A stretch of DNA of 64,000 bases from Grammothele lineata (GCA_002150815.3 NDFF03000020.1:62001-126000); one strand, 5' to 3'. Shown: positions 22,871-34,022, counted from the stretch's first letter. The notes: a model not told the origin generated them from the sequence alone. A program made the numbers and translations.

Positions 22871-24382
22871 ATGCGCTGTACTCCTCTCGTCGCACTCGTC
22901 GCCGCATTTTCCGTCGGAAGTCGTGCCGCTGGTATCATCGACGTTCAAGACAATGACGCGGGCATGGTCTACACCGGAGAATGGACTGGGGACGGGTCGC
23001 CGCTCGCCCACGGGGCGCACGAGACGTGGACGAACCAGACGGGTGCGAACGTGTTCTACGACTTCCAAGGTGCGCTTTCCGTCTCCTCACACACCGTATG
23101 CGCGTCCTGATTCCGCCCTCCGTCGCGCTCGCGCTCGCGGCACTGCAGGGACCCAAGTCAAAGTGTTCGCGACGATGCGACCGACTGGCACGTACCTGAC
23201 CAACGTCTCCTTCGCGATCGACAACGACGTGCCCACGTTCTGGACGACGAACGCCACCGTGGAGGCGGACACGTACAATAAGCTCGTGTACGCGTCGGAC
23301 ACGCTGTCTGCGGGCGGATTCCACCGGATCACTGTGACGAATTACGGGAGGATATTTTGGTTAGTCTATATGGAGATCACTACGGCGGACGCGACGAGCG
23401 TGACTGCGAGCGGTAGTGGAAGCAGTACGGCGAGTAGCGGGACAAGCACGACTGAGATTACGGGCGCGGTGCGTTGACCTCCTGATACCCCCTCCGCGCG
23501 GTCTCTGAACTTCTTCTGCAGACGTCAGTATCAACAGCAACGTCCTCCGGCTCGTCTGGCTCCCCAACGGGAGGCAGCTTACAAGGCGCCTCGTCGTCGA
23601 GCTCCTCGTCGCATACCCCACTCATCGTGGGCGTCGTCGTTGGCGTGCTCGGCGCTGTCGCCCTGCTCGCCGCGCTCCTGATCTGCCTTCGGGTCCGATC
23701 GAAATCGCGCCAGCATGCCCTTACTGAGGCAACGCCGTTCGGTACGCACATTGCTCGTTCCTCCTTTCTCCGTCTCATGGTGTATATGCGCGTTCTTCCA
23801 GCCGGCCAGCCTCTCCCCACTTCCGAACTCGCGAAGAACCGGGCTCCAGAAGCCCCTCCCTCGTTCCCTCAGTACCCACATCCCCAGGCCGGGTTTAACC
23901 CCTCAGTCGCGGGATGGCCCACGAGCGAGCTGCAGTACGGAAACGTCTTCGCAGCGCCGTCACCGCACTTGTCCCTGGCGCACACCGCTTCTCCCCTCCC
24001 CGGCGCTCCCCTCCCCGGCGCCCCTTTCCCTTACCATCCCCAAGAAAAGTCAACTCCAAACCTCCACGGCACCCCGCTCGCGCACGCCCTCCCAGCGCCA
24101 ACAGGCACGAACACGCCCTCACTCGACGCAGGCAGCAGCACCGTCTCGGGCCCGTCTTCGCACCCGAGCACGCTCCTCCTCTCCCCCCCAACCTACCCTC
24201 ACCCCGGCCCCCCACGCCGCTCGCGTGACGGCGGCGTGCGCGTCGCGGGCGGGCAGCCAAGGGAAGAGGGTGCGAACGCGTGGGTCCCCACGGAGTACGA
24301 CGCGGTGGGGACGGCGGTGGGGGCGAGCGAGGTGGGCTCGACGTTGCCGCCGTCGTATCATCAGTATCGTGCGGGGTCGTAG
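22871..24382 (+). CDS. Ectodomain-TM-tail protein ending in PPSY motif
   Basis: Four exons, 22871-23069, 23149-23468, 23522-23741 and 23802-24382, give 439 aa; the last intron (60 nt) is in frame. The ATG gives a signal peptide (MRCTPLVALVAAFSVGSRAAG). The ectodomain to about residue 150 resembles that of the 14356-15959 protein: QDNDAGMVYTGEW near the start, VSFAIDNDVPTFWTTN in the middle and GGFHRITVTNYG near the end. A Ser/Thr-rich stalk follows, then a TM segment at about 207-229 (LIVGVVVGVLGAVALLAALL) and RVRSKSR. The tail carries RSRDGGVRVAGGQP and ends TLPPSYHQYRAGS. Topology: N-terminus outside, tail in cytosol. Ligand and signalling role unknown. Confidence 0.82.
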
Positions 24383-24703
24383 GGGTTGGAACGGGGAGTG
24401 GGGAGTACGGTGAGTACGTAAATTGGGGAAGTGTGGGAGTGTGCGTTACTTACTTGCATGCCGCAGTATTTACGATTGTTACGAATGTGATGCACAATTA
24501 TCGCGCGAATCGAGCGATCGGTGGGCCGTCTCTTCGATGCGAAAGACGATTCGGCGTACTCTCCCCAACTCTCTCACTTTCTATCACGCGCGAGAGAGAA
24601 CAACAGCATGGCATTCCAATGGACCTCGACATCATTTCCGCCTACTTCAATCGTACATAGTTCGCACTGTGTTTCACGATCGTCACGATGGCCTGATGTC
24701 TCT
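24383..24703. other. Convergent intergenic stretch
   Basis: Lies between the stop of the 22871 gene and the stop of the first cysteine-rich peptide gene. No supported gene. Confidence 0.5.
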
Positions 24704-25136
24704 TTAGGAGGGCTGTAAGACAAGCTCGTTAGCAAAACATACATATGTACCTATTTGTGCCGAGCCCGGTATCGAAAAATGGGGGTAGGGTGACCCTCCG
24801 TACACCGCGTGCACTCAACATGGTTTACAAACGGCACTCACGCAGCATAAATCGCAGTCCCCGGTGCAGAACTGCAATGAAGACGTCAGCGACCGCTCGC
24901 GATAAAGCGCGACTAAAGAACGTTTCACTCACGGTCGGGCATCCACAACCCGGAGGGTCCTCGCAGCACTATCCTCAACGAAAGCACATGGTCAGGTGGT
25001 GTCAAATGAGAAGAGATCAGCTCGCCGTACTCACGTCCTGGCGAGGAATCAACTGGCCCCGTCTGTTGACGGTCGTGCCCCCCGGGATAGAGGCAGCGAC
25101 GAACGCCGCGAGGGAGAGGAGGATGAACACGCGCAT
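24704..25136 (-). CDS. 58-residue cysteine-dense secreted peptide, copy 1 (four micro-exons)
   Basis: Exons 25035-25136, 24933-24968, 24842-24871 and 24704-24712 are exactly 34, 12, 10 and 3 codons (last includes TAA), all in phase 0 with GTGAGT/GTGAGT/GTGAGT donors. Residues 1-16 are a signal peptide (MRVFILLSLAAFVAAS). A dibasic site, TVNRR, could be a Kex2-type cleavage. The last 24 residues hold eight Cys: CCEDPPGCGCP, then FCTGDC and a terminal CCPS, spaced CC-x5-C-x-C-x3-C-x3-C-x2-CC. Copy 2 at 26422-26814 has identical exon lengths. Likely a disulfide-rich or metal-binding secreted peptide; I do not recognise the family. Open frames alone miss it because exons are tiny. Confidence 0.82.
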
Positions 25137-26421
25137 CTCGAGCAAAGTTTGAATTCGCAGCAGTAGATGATAGTGAGCAACAGATATGCGGGGGATGCTG
25201 GTGTCCTAAGAGGTCCTGAGGCTCAGCTTATATATGGTCATGGCGCTGTGCGGAGGTAGAAATGTGGCGTCTAGAGTTGTACAGGGCTGGCCGTAGTGTA
25301 TCAGCGGGAAGCTAGATCGCAGCTCTTGCTGAGAAAGACCCGCGCTACTACACGGTATGAGAAGTTCACGAGGTCGACTACTGGAGATGGATCGTCCCAC
25401 TTTCCTGCCCACGGGGACAAGTGGCCGACATCACAGATGCCCTGCAATGCGGAGAGGGCTCGACCAGCTGGATTCGCTTCCTCGGCGGTAGCCAGAGTTA
25501 CGAAGTTCGTGCGCGCTCATCTTTCTTCATTGTCTATCTGCACTGACGGAACGTAGGCATCGAACAAATATGAATACCTATTCAGCTTTGAAAACATCAC
25601 CAGACACTTTATCGACTCTGCCATGTCAATTCAAGATATACATCTAACGACGACACCAACTTGCAATGGCTCAGTCGTTGTACATGCTCGAGTGCGTCAA
25701 CAATATGATCCGTGACGCGGCTACGCTGTTTGCAAGGGGGAACGGACAGTCGATATGTTACGGACTTCCAGCCTTGGAGAGTGCCTGCCTTACCAGGATA
25801 ATAGTTCGTAGGATAGGTTCCGGTGGTCGTTATGAGTCTCCATTAATAGAACAAGTGCCGGTTCCATCATAGCTCGAAGGGCACCTATGGCGCTTTCAGT
25901 GGACGCCGTGTCCTAAGGTAGCGTCAGGCTGGTGCTGGTGAAGACGCCGCTTCAATTAGAAGCACATCCAGTTCTGCGGTCAGCGTGATACTGGGTGTGA
26001 TTGGGCTCAGAAGAGAAAGACGGCAGCGAGATCGCAGATAGAAAGAAGAATGACACGGATGAGCTGACCCTATGGATCCTCCGTGCCAAACTTCGTGCAG
26101 CGCCAAGTTGGCGCCGCACATTATATGCCCGCCTGACCCTAGCTGAGAGGCGCTGAATGTCCTTGCTGTTTTGGCATGGACTAGTAGGAGCCACTCTTCG
26201 CGTTTAAGGATTTATTAGAAATTTTAAAGAGGGCGCAGCAGCGTTGCTACATCCCTGCGCAACTTGGATAATATGTGCAATCTTTACAGTCACCGATCAC
26301 GCAGAGAAGAGTAACATCATAACTGTTCATTGGTCCGCGACGCTATCTTCGATAACACCACACAATCGTACATTATTGTGACTAGAGAGAGCGAGACTTG
26401 CTTCTCAGTGCTGACGCTTCT
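25137..26421. other. Spacer between the twin peptide genes
   Basis: The proximal ~100 bp matches the upstream region of copy 2 (shared CCTGAGG-type block, TATA box), consistent with gene duplication. The remainder has no gene I can support. Confidence 0.45.
25227..25234 (-). promoter_or_regulatory. TATA box, peptide copy 1
   Basis: TATATAAG on the minus strand, about 92 bp upstream of the ATG at 25136. The equivalent box of copy 2 has the same spacing. Confidence 0.6.
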
Positions 26422-26814
26422 TTACGTGGGCTGTGAGCAGAGACATTTTCGTTAGCATCATACTCTCACACAAAAACAGGTCTCTGGGATTGAGCAACGA
26501 ATGTTTCAACGCAAACGGCACTCACGCAGCATCCAGCGCAATCGCCGCTGCAGTTCTGTGGTAGCGACGTCAGAAATTGTATACGAGGGTGTGTAAGACG
26601 GGATAATTTTGCTTACGTCGGGGCATCCGCAGCCGGGAGGATCCTCGCAGCACTATGATCCGCAGAGTTCAGTAACCGTGAAGGGGGAAGGCAGCCCCGA
26701 GCCTGTACTCACGTCCTGGCGAGCGATCAACTGGCCGCGTTTGTTGACGGTCATGCCCCCGGGGACGGAGGCGGCGACGAGCGCCACGAGGGAGAGGAAG
26801 ACGAAAACGCGCAT
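26422..26814 (-). CDS. 58-residue cysteine-dense secreted peptide, copy 2 (four micro-exons)
   Basis: Exons 26713-26814, 26617-26652, 26527-26556 and 26422-26430 are again 34, 12, 10 and 3 codons. The signal peptide (MRVFVFLSLVALVAAS) and propeptide-like PGGMTVNKRGQLIARQD are close to copy 1; here the dibasic site is KR. The mature-like end keeps all eight Cys in the same spacing (CCEDPPGCGCP, NCSGDC, GCC, ending PT). Changes between copies fall between the cysteines, as expected if the fold is under selection. The two genes lie 1,678 bp apart in the same direction. No known family assigned; roles such as effector, antimicrobial or metal binding are open. Confidence 0.82.
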
Positions 26815-28900
26815 AGTAAACGAAGCTCGAATGTGCAGTAGTGATGAACAGAGAGCAGTAGAGATGATGGGGGTTGCTGAGCACCTTAGACCTGCTGAGG
26901 GGCAGCTTTTATACCGTCGTTCGACCCATCCAGGCGGCAATATCTTATATTGGATCGAAAACAGCTCCATAGGATCTCCAAGAAGCTGGATCGCAGCCAG
27001 TGGTGACCAAGTTGCGCGTCTCGTGTGGGTTACGGCGTTTGTGACAGTGTCGGTTGGAGACAGACGGTTCTACTCTTTTGCGTGTGGGGTCAAGTGGCTG
27101 CCGCATACAGGCCATGGGCCGTATGCGGGATGCCAGCTGAGCTCGTCCTCTCGGTAGAGAGCCAAAAGACTCCCATTCAGGTGAATATACTCGCCATGTC
27201 CTTGAGAGAAAGTACACTCGGCGAGATGGTCGATATATCGTTGATGATGAAAGACCACTAACACCCACCCTGTCAGGTATACGTCAGAGGTTAACACTAA
27301 ATACGACAAGAACACCAGCTCACGACGATCACGGCCTGCCGCATGCGCGGATATGTCGGGATTGGAGCAACTTGAAGGCAGGCCGCAGCGCGCAACAAAG
27401 TAGTGTGGCTAAACGATCTTTCCACATCCGTCGACGGGGAACGTTCGCCGTATGCTATTTTGGGGATCCAGAATTCGGAATTGGTAGTCATTCATGACAC
27501 CACTGCCAGTCCGCTACCTCGAGGTCGAAGCACGGGACTTTCAATCGATTTGAAAAAGGACGTCGACGTTAACACCTTTCCTGGAGCCCATGTGCATAGA
27601 CCGCATCTCAGCATGCGTCAGATGTGCACGGAGTGTTGGAGCTTGACGTTTTTTCTTCAATGCGCAGTGTTTAGAAAGGAACGCCCTATCAAATCACGCT
27701 CGAAATCAGCTACCAATCTCCACTCGCTATTCGCAAACTTTCAGTCATCGTCCGAGACTCTGCGGATCATGATGAGAGCCCCTACCGTAGTCAGTCTCAT
27801 GCCCTCCGACAGCGACCGAAGCGCCACTTCTACGGCCCTTGGCCGATACAATACAGGACGGGATGACCGACGTTCACGTACCCGTGTAGTATTTTCGCTA
27901 TGCAGACCTACCCGCAGATGCAATGTCAGTTAGGCTTTCCAGCTGAATGCATAACGATAGACCGCGCGCGCCATTTCCACCTTACAGATCTGGTACGAGA
28001 TGTCCACCATGCAAGGGAATCGGCACCACTCGCCGGGCGAGACGCGTGACCACCTAACTCCCTCGGCGCAAGCCTCGTAGCCAATAGTCACTGTCCCAGG
28101 CTCCACAAAGGCCACGTGTCCCTACATACGAAAAAGCACTCGCGGTCTATCGTTATGCATTCAGCTGTCATGCAGCTATACCATTGGCTTGATTCCCTAG
28201 GCTGTCGGAGTCTGACAACAGTCGGACGATACCGAGGGAAGTGCATTGGCCCAAAGCGCCTCACCGGCAAACTCGGACGAGAAGTTAGGGAGGGAAGCCG
28301 GGTAGGTATTGTCTCCGTATAGGGGCGGTGGTCTCTCCGTACAATGTAAACGCATAAGCTAGGATCCTGAGAGGTTCTGAATGGCAAAGAGGTGAGGTTC
28401 TTGGCTTGCGCGAAGAGAAAGTGACCGGGCTCTCGGCGGTCACGGCGACTCGGACGTCTGTAGCGCCCTCGAGATGGGATGCTGACGTCATCTGGAGGCT
28501 GGCGCGTTGTTTGCCTTTATTGACATGCGCCACAGACGCGACTTGAGTCTCGCATGCGCCATCTACTGCACGGCGTACGACGTGGCTCATCTCCACTATG
28601 TCCCCCTCATATCTCTTTAGCGCGTCGCTACTCGGGAAGGGAAGATAGCACCTATCTGTGCAACACGGTGAGGCTGTCGTGTTGGGCCGCAGTAGAGTAC
28701 ACGACTGACTTCCTGCGGATGCTCGCGTTCTCAGGTGAGGGGCCATGCTGGGTACGTATCGGGGAGAGCGGATGGCATATCTCACTAATGCGAGTCTTGC
28801 AGATCCTGTATAGAACGTTGGAATGTGGTCTGTAGAGTACACTATCATAAGCGTGGAACTCGCCTCAGTAGAACCAGGATCAATGTAAAATAGTGAGTAA
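26815..28900. other. Gene-poor stretch
   Basis: About 2 kb with frames under 190 codons on both strands and no motif, splice-consistent model or repeat that I could support. It includes the promoter of peptide copy 2. Confidence 0.4.
26906..26913 (-). promoter_or_regulatory. TATA box, peptide copy 2
   Basis: TATAAAAG on the minus strand, about 93 bp upstream of the ATG at 26814, mirroring copy 1. Confidence 0.6.
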
Positions 28901-29103
28901 TGTCATTGACTTCGGCGTTTCAACGAGCGTCAGTAAGCGCAGGCTGAGGCTCGTCGTCGCCGTCCCCGCCTCTTCAACGTTTAACGTCTTTCCCGCTGGC
29001 ATCTCGAATATGCGTTACTTCTTTAATATACACACGGTCCTCGTGCTCTTTCGCGACATATGCCACCCAAGCTTTGTGACTACACTACCCCGGAGCGCGG
29101 TTC

Positions 29104-29520
29104 GTGGGCGGACCCGGACGCAAAGCAAGAGCCCCCGGTGGAGATCTCGGGAGAGCGGTAGTGGACGACAGAAGCGAGACAGCGTCGATGCAGACGACCT
29201 CCACATTTCCTCCTTCTTACCACAAGCATCACTCAGCGCCTGACCGGCCTCTACCTATGCCTTCGCACTACTCTCAAGGTTCAGAGATATCCCTCGTCGC
29301 CGTCTACGTGCATGCCACGCCCCCACCATTGACCAATCGTGGCGAGAATTTGCGCGCACAGAGCTCTCGCGGCGCACCGTGGCTGAAACGGGTTCAGGAC
29401 GGAGGTGTGAGGTTAGACGGGGGACGGCCAGGAGGTCTAGTGGGAAGACAGGATAGTGGATACCGGGACTCGATGCGCCTCTAGTCGTACATTGGACACG
29501 ACTCAAACGAGATCATCGAA
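29104..29520 (+). pseudogene. Tail fragment of a membrane-tail gene, copy 1, truncated by a stop
   Basis: The frame encodes a tail typical of this window: SETASMQTTSTFPPSYHKHH, then VQDGGVRLDGGRP, then RQDSGYRDSMRL and TAG. In copy 2 the same place reads DSMRPPSYIGHD and TGA. Copy 1 has CTCTAG where copy 2 has CCTCCG, so the terminal PPSY is lost, and the downstream TGA has become TCA. No TM exon or reliable start is visible upstream. Probably a relic, or the last exon of a gene whose 5' part I cannot recognise. Confidence 0.55.
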
Positions 29521-29884
29521 CATGCACAATTGTACGGGGCGCGTGATGTTGTTACGTGGATGATGATACGCCCGCTGTCAAGTAAGAATAGATTCCTGGC
29601 TGTGAAGACATCACAACAGAATCAAACGTTCACACGGGGACAGCCACACAGAATACAGATATAACTTACACTTCATTTGCTGTATACGTTTTTTGTTCAA
29701 CGTTGAGACTGGCTTCGCGACGGAAAGTACTAGTGTCATCGCCCTGGGAAGATCACTGTGATCGAGCGCTGTGCAGACCTCCAGCCCCGTACATAAGTGG
29801 AATGCCACTACCAGTTGACCAGGCGGCCCGTAATTCCCTACAACGCGTCTCATCTTCCATCCGTACCTGTATTTCTCTCGAAGG

Positions 29885-30378
29885 ATGTTTCCTGTCATTG
29901 TTGTAGTGCTCGTCGTCTTCGCTTGTGTGGTTGCTGTCGCCATCGTGAGGCTGTGCTTCAAGTTCAAGCAGTATTCCGGGTATCGCGGATGGCCCTGGAA
30001 ATCACGTTCCAGATATTCAAACGACCTTACAGATACCGGTGAGTTTCCTCGATGTACGTTTACGGACCAGGAACGTCGCTGGTGCTGGCCATACCTTTAC
30101 ACACTCATCCCTCCTCGGTTCTCACCTAGCAGAAAGTATTTCCGTTGATCGAAATAAACCGGTAGCCGTCCTGGAAGGGTCCCAGTGGCAAATGACTACC
30201 TTGAACTTCAATAGCAGGTAAGCAGAGCCTCTATTACAGCTGTTGGTTAAGTCACATATTGAACCAATTGAACACTGCCGCCAGTGACGCGCGGTCTAGT
30301 TCTAGTAGTTCTGGCAGTCGTTACGATACGCCGCTGCATCCGCCATACGCTGCGGCGTCAGCGGACCAAACCGTTTGA
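29885..30378 (+). CDS. Small single-pass membrane protein, tandem copy 1
   Basis: Three exons, 29885-30038, 30133-30217 and 30285-30378, give 110 aa. A TM segment follows the start directly (MFPVIVVVLVVFACVVAVAI), then a basic/aromatic stretch, YSGYRGWPWKSRSR. Exon 2 encodes NKPVAVLEGSQWQMTT. The last exon is Ser-rich and ends LHPPYAAASADQTV. No signal peptide or catalytic domain. Tandem paralog at 31449-31956. Its very short outer part suggests that the cytosolic tail does the work; function unknown. Confidence 0.65.
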
Positions 30379-30739
30379 TCTCCTCGTGGGAATGCGTTCC
30401 GAGGGAACATAGGAGCGGCGGGCCATCCAGTGGAACATCATCGGTTTCTTGGGAGGTATCTTTACGATACCTTCTCTGCACCCCATGAAATGCCAGCGGG
30501 AAAGACGATGAAGAGGCAGCGGCGGGGGCCTCAGGCCCTCAGCCTGCGCTTGCTGACACTCGTTGAAACTCCGAAGGTCAATGACGTCACTCGCTAGTCT
30601 TTATTGATTCTAGTTCTATTGACACCAGTTCCCCGCTTATAATAGTGTATAGACTATAGAACCGTCTGACGAAAACAAAGAAAACGATACCGGTGTGGGT
30701 ACGAATAGTTAGTGTAATTTGGTGGGATAATTGTACATT
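30379..30739. other. Spacer within the tandem duplication
   Basis: Contains the stem AGGTATC-TTTAC-GATACCT (about 30451-30470) and otherwise nothing recognised. Confidence 0.45.
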
Positions 30740-31046
30740 CGACTGGAGGACGTTACCAGTCCTCCACACTTCCTCTCTCCTACCACACGCATCACTCCGA
30801 GTCCATGCCTGGCCGACCTCCGCCTACGCCTTCACGCGACCACCAAGGCTCGCCAATACCCCTCGTCTCCGTCTCACGCCTCCGCCATCAGCCTCCCATG
30901 GCGAGAGCGACGGTGCACCGTGGCTGAGATGGGCACAGGAAGGCGGTGTGAGGTTAGATGGGGGACGGCTAGAGTGTCCGGTGGGAAGACAGGACAGTGG
31001 ATGCGGGGACTCGATGCGCCCTCCGTCGTACATTGGGCACGACTGA
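30740..31046 (+). pseudogene. Tail fragment of a membrane-tail gene, copy 2, frameshifted upstream
   Basis: Duplicate of 29104-29520. The 3' half is open and reads AQEGGVRLDGGRL, then RQDSGCGDSMRPPSYIGHD and TGA. In the 5' half the PPSYHKHH-equivalent (CCTCTCTCCTACCACACGCA) is in another frame, so a small indel separates the two. No TM segment is attached. Probably a decaying copy, though it keeps the intact C-terminal PPSY that copy 1 lost. Confidence 0.6.
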
Positions 31047-31448
31047 AACAAAATGAGATCATGCAATTGTACGAGACGTGCAATGTCGTTACGTAGATGA
31101 TGATACGCCGTCTAGGTTGGAATCAAGGTCAAGTATGAATAGAGATTTGGCTGTGAACATCATAACCGTGTCAGACGTTTACATGACGGTGGGCGCACAG
31201 CGACAAGTTACTTCCCAGGGTGGATACAGATATAACTCACCCTTCACTTGCTATAGACGTTACTTGTTTAACATTGAAAGTGACTTCGCGAAGGCGCGCT
31301 TTCACCGCCTCGGAAGGCAACTTCTATCGAGCGCTGCGCAGACCCCTCAGCATGCATAAAGCGAGTACTGCCGCTGGATAACCAACCTATAATTCCCCAC
31401 ATCACGTCTCACTCTTTACTCTATACCCGTACGGTCTTTTCTTGCAGG

Positions 31449-31956
31449 ATGTCTTTTGCAGTTGCTGCCGTGTTCGTCGTCTTTGCTTGTGTGGTTGCTG
31501 TTACCATCTTGGGGCTGTGCTCCGTACATTATTCCGGATACCGTGGATGGCCCTGGAAGCCACGTTCTAGTCGTTTGACTCAGCGCGCAGAACCCGGTGA
31601 GTTCTTTTGCTATACGTCTGGGAATAAACAAGACACAGAAACGGAGTTGCTGATGCTGGCGGTACCCTTTCTGTCGTCCCCTGCTCAATCATGGCACATT
31701 TCCTCATCCCTCCTCAATCCTCACCTAGCAGAAAGTACTTCCGATGATCAAAATAAACCGGTAGCCGTCATGGAAGGGTCCCAGTGGCGTATAACTACCT
31801 TTCATCGTAGTGGCAGGTAAGCGGCGCCTCTACTACGGCTGTTGGTCAAGTCACAGGTTGAACACTGCCGCTCATGACGCGCGGTCTAGCCCCAGTAGTC
31901 ACGATACGCCGCCGCCTCCGCCATACGCTGCGGCGTCAGCAGACCAAGCCGTTTGA
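31449..31956 (+). CDS. Small single-pass membrane protein, tandem copy 2, shifted splice acceptor
   Basis: Exons 31449-31596 and 31732-31816 match copy 1 one-for-one (TM: AVAAVFVVFACVVAVTILGL; shared YSGYRGWPWKPRS and NKPVAVMEGSQW). At the third exon copy 1 has acceptor GCCGCCAG, but here the same site reads GCCGCTCAT, so the AG is gone. The next AG, GGTCTAG ending at 31889, restores the frame and gives exon 31890-31956, ending HDTPPPPPYAAASADQAV, 99 aa in total. The shortened tail has a true PPxY (PPPY), which copy 1 (HPPY) lacks. Function unknown. Confidence 0.6.
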
Positions 31957-32860
31957 TCACCTCGTGGAGATGCGTGTCCAGGAAACATAGGAGCCGTCCA
32001 TCCAGCCTGGAACAACTTCGATATCCTGAGAGGTATCTTGATGATACCTCTTCTGCAGCGCAGAAAGGTACGTCGTCTCTAAGATCGTCCTATAGTACAG
32101 CGTGTCTGGTGTGATACACACTCACACATGGCAGGGTTGAATGGAATGTCGATGCCCTGGTGGCATCAAAAGCTGAATCGTCAGTTCGAACGTCTATTTC
32201 GGGCTCGTGGAAGTCTAATCCATCATTACATTGGGGGCAACCGTTGAGCTGTTGTACAAGACATTTGAGGGGTGCGGGGAAAATGACGAGATTTGGTGAA
32301 CTTGAGCCTTCGGAACGAGATGACACTGTAGTAGCTCTGCCCCCATACTTTTACATCTACGGACACCGATGAGTTATATCTCTCATGAAGTGAGCAATCG
32401 AACGCTAACACCGAGAAGCAGATTAGATCTAGACCTGATACCTGTCCGTACCTGTAGCAGATTATGGATATCTTCCTTCCCGAAGACTCGATCGTAAGAG
32501 CTATCATCTCCCGCGTTACGATGCCGTGCCGCAGGACAACGTTGCGTGCGGCTGCGATCCTCTACCACACCTCCGTATCACCGCGGGCTGTGGCGTAACC
32601 CTAAAGCCTCCATGTTTCACCCGCGCAATGTACGCTGCAGTCAGTCCGCATGGTACGCAGGGAATGGGATAGTTTCGCGCAGGAGGGCCTCTCAAATAGT
32701 TCATCAGACGTTCCGAGTCGTAGTTACCCTGACCTCTTCACTCGCAACATCTCCCAGTCGAACCTGCTACTATCCCGTCAGACAACCCACTATTCGCATC
32801 CGTACCAGTATCAGTTTCTTTATACTCATCACGCTGTTCGCACCTGGCCCTTAGCACGTT
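31957..32860. other. Intergenic stretch
   Basis: After the end of the tandem duplication (about 32060) there is no supported gene until 32861. Frames are short on both strands. Confidence 0.4.
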
Positions 32861-33859
32861 ATGTCCGTGGTCGTCGACCCCACCGGTATATTCACCGAAT
32901 TCCTTCTGCCGGTGGTCCTCGTGGTGATCCTACTCCTTATAATCGCCGGTTGGTGCCTCCTCTACGTGCGATCGAAAGACCGGGCTGCAGCAGCGAAGGA
33001 GGACAGGGAACAGAGTCCCATCAGAGGCGAGTGGCAGCTCCCTGTTTGCTAATGCAGGCATTTACTTCGTGAACCAGTCGAAAGGGCGAACGCAGAAAAC
33101 GAGAGGCGATCCATCGTTCCCGCCGAGACATCAATACCACCAACACCACCATTAACGGAAATTAGAGATCTCCCACCAAACACACGCCCACCCTCAATCG
33201 AAGTTGTAACACCAACGGAAGCGTGGAGTACCTCCGGCCAAGCCCAGTCCATAGCTAGTCCATTGAACGCAGAGGCTCCACAACCTGGCCTCCGTGTTAT
33301 GAACGACGTCCTATTAGAGGCAGCGAACACACCTCTGACACCAGCGTGGGCGTCGCAGAGATCAAGCGGCGCCGTCACATACAGCGCCCCCGGACCTTCC
33401 GCACGGGCTTCCCGTCTCAGCGATGCGGGCGATGCCAGAACCGATGCTATTCCCCCAGCTCTGAGGGTCGCAACCCACTGGCGCCCGAGGGAGGACGATG
33501 GAGATGGGGCATCGATGAACACTACCGTATCGACGATCCCACCTTCGTACCACGCGCCCCACTCTGCGCTCTTCGCCCCGCTCAGATGGCCGACGCCGCT
33601 GGAGACAGTGCACGAACCCGACACGCCGCCCGCGGTCACCCTCCGAGACATCCCGCACGAGCCGGCGCATGCCCCGCCTACGCCGCCACAGCCCGTGTAC
33701 CGCAACGAACGGGAGTGGCTGGGGCGCGCGGTCGAAAGGCCAAATCATGGGCGTGGCGGCGGTGCACGGAAGTCGGATGGACGCGCGTTGCGTGCGGGTC
33801 GCGGAAACGGTAACGGGTATCAGACACCTCCGCCGCTGTACAGCGAGGACGGTGCCTGA
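32861..33859 (+). CDS. Membrane-tail protein with PPSY and PPLY motifs
   Basis: The ATG at 32861 gives a 13-residue outer part and a TM segment, FLLPVVLVVILLLIIAGWCL, then YVRSKDRAAAAKEDRE. The frame stops at 33052, but the tail frame opens at 33058 after GCAG and runs to TGA at 33859. A short intron must join them; its donor (between about 33010 and 33045) could not be fixed. The tail has SIPPTPPLTEI, TIPPSYHAPHSALF (conserved mid-tail block), a degenerate RKSDGRALRAGRG where others have DGGVRLAGG, and ends QTPPPLYSEDGA. About 325 residues. No signal peptide. Resembles the 36161-37445 gene. Confidence 0.65.
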
Positions 33860-34022
33860 AGAGGAACGGGGAGTCCCTTGTATTAGGACCGAGGTGTATA
33901 AGTACAAATTTTCTTGGTCGAGGCCACGCGCTGGCGCGAATGGAGGGTCTCTTGTCGCCTGAGCAAAAAGTCCTAACATGCCATGTTAGATAGAATCAGA
34001 TACAGCGATCGGATGCGCTCAC

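Larger units (their letters stand above)
28920..32060 (+). repeat. Tandem segmental duplication, unit about 1.56 kb
   Basis: Similar segments recur in the same order: a tail fragment (29104-29520, then 30740-31100), a spacer with ATGATGATACGCC (about 29559 and 31097), a three-exon TM gene (29885-30378, then 31449-31956), and a trailing AGGTATC...GATACC stem (about 30451 and 32030). The offset is about 1,545-1,565 bp throughout. The left and right limits are approximate, and the copies have diverged by substitutions and small indels. Confidence 0.72.

Noticed and set aside
33362..33979. Minus-strand open frame as third exon of the hypothetical gene at 34023
   Set aside because: Although phase would allow it, most of it is antisense to the supported tail of the 32861-33859 gene.
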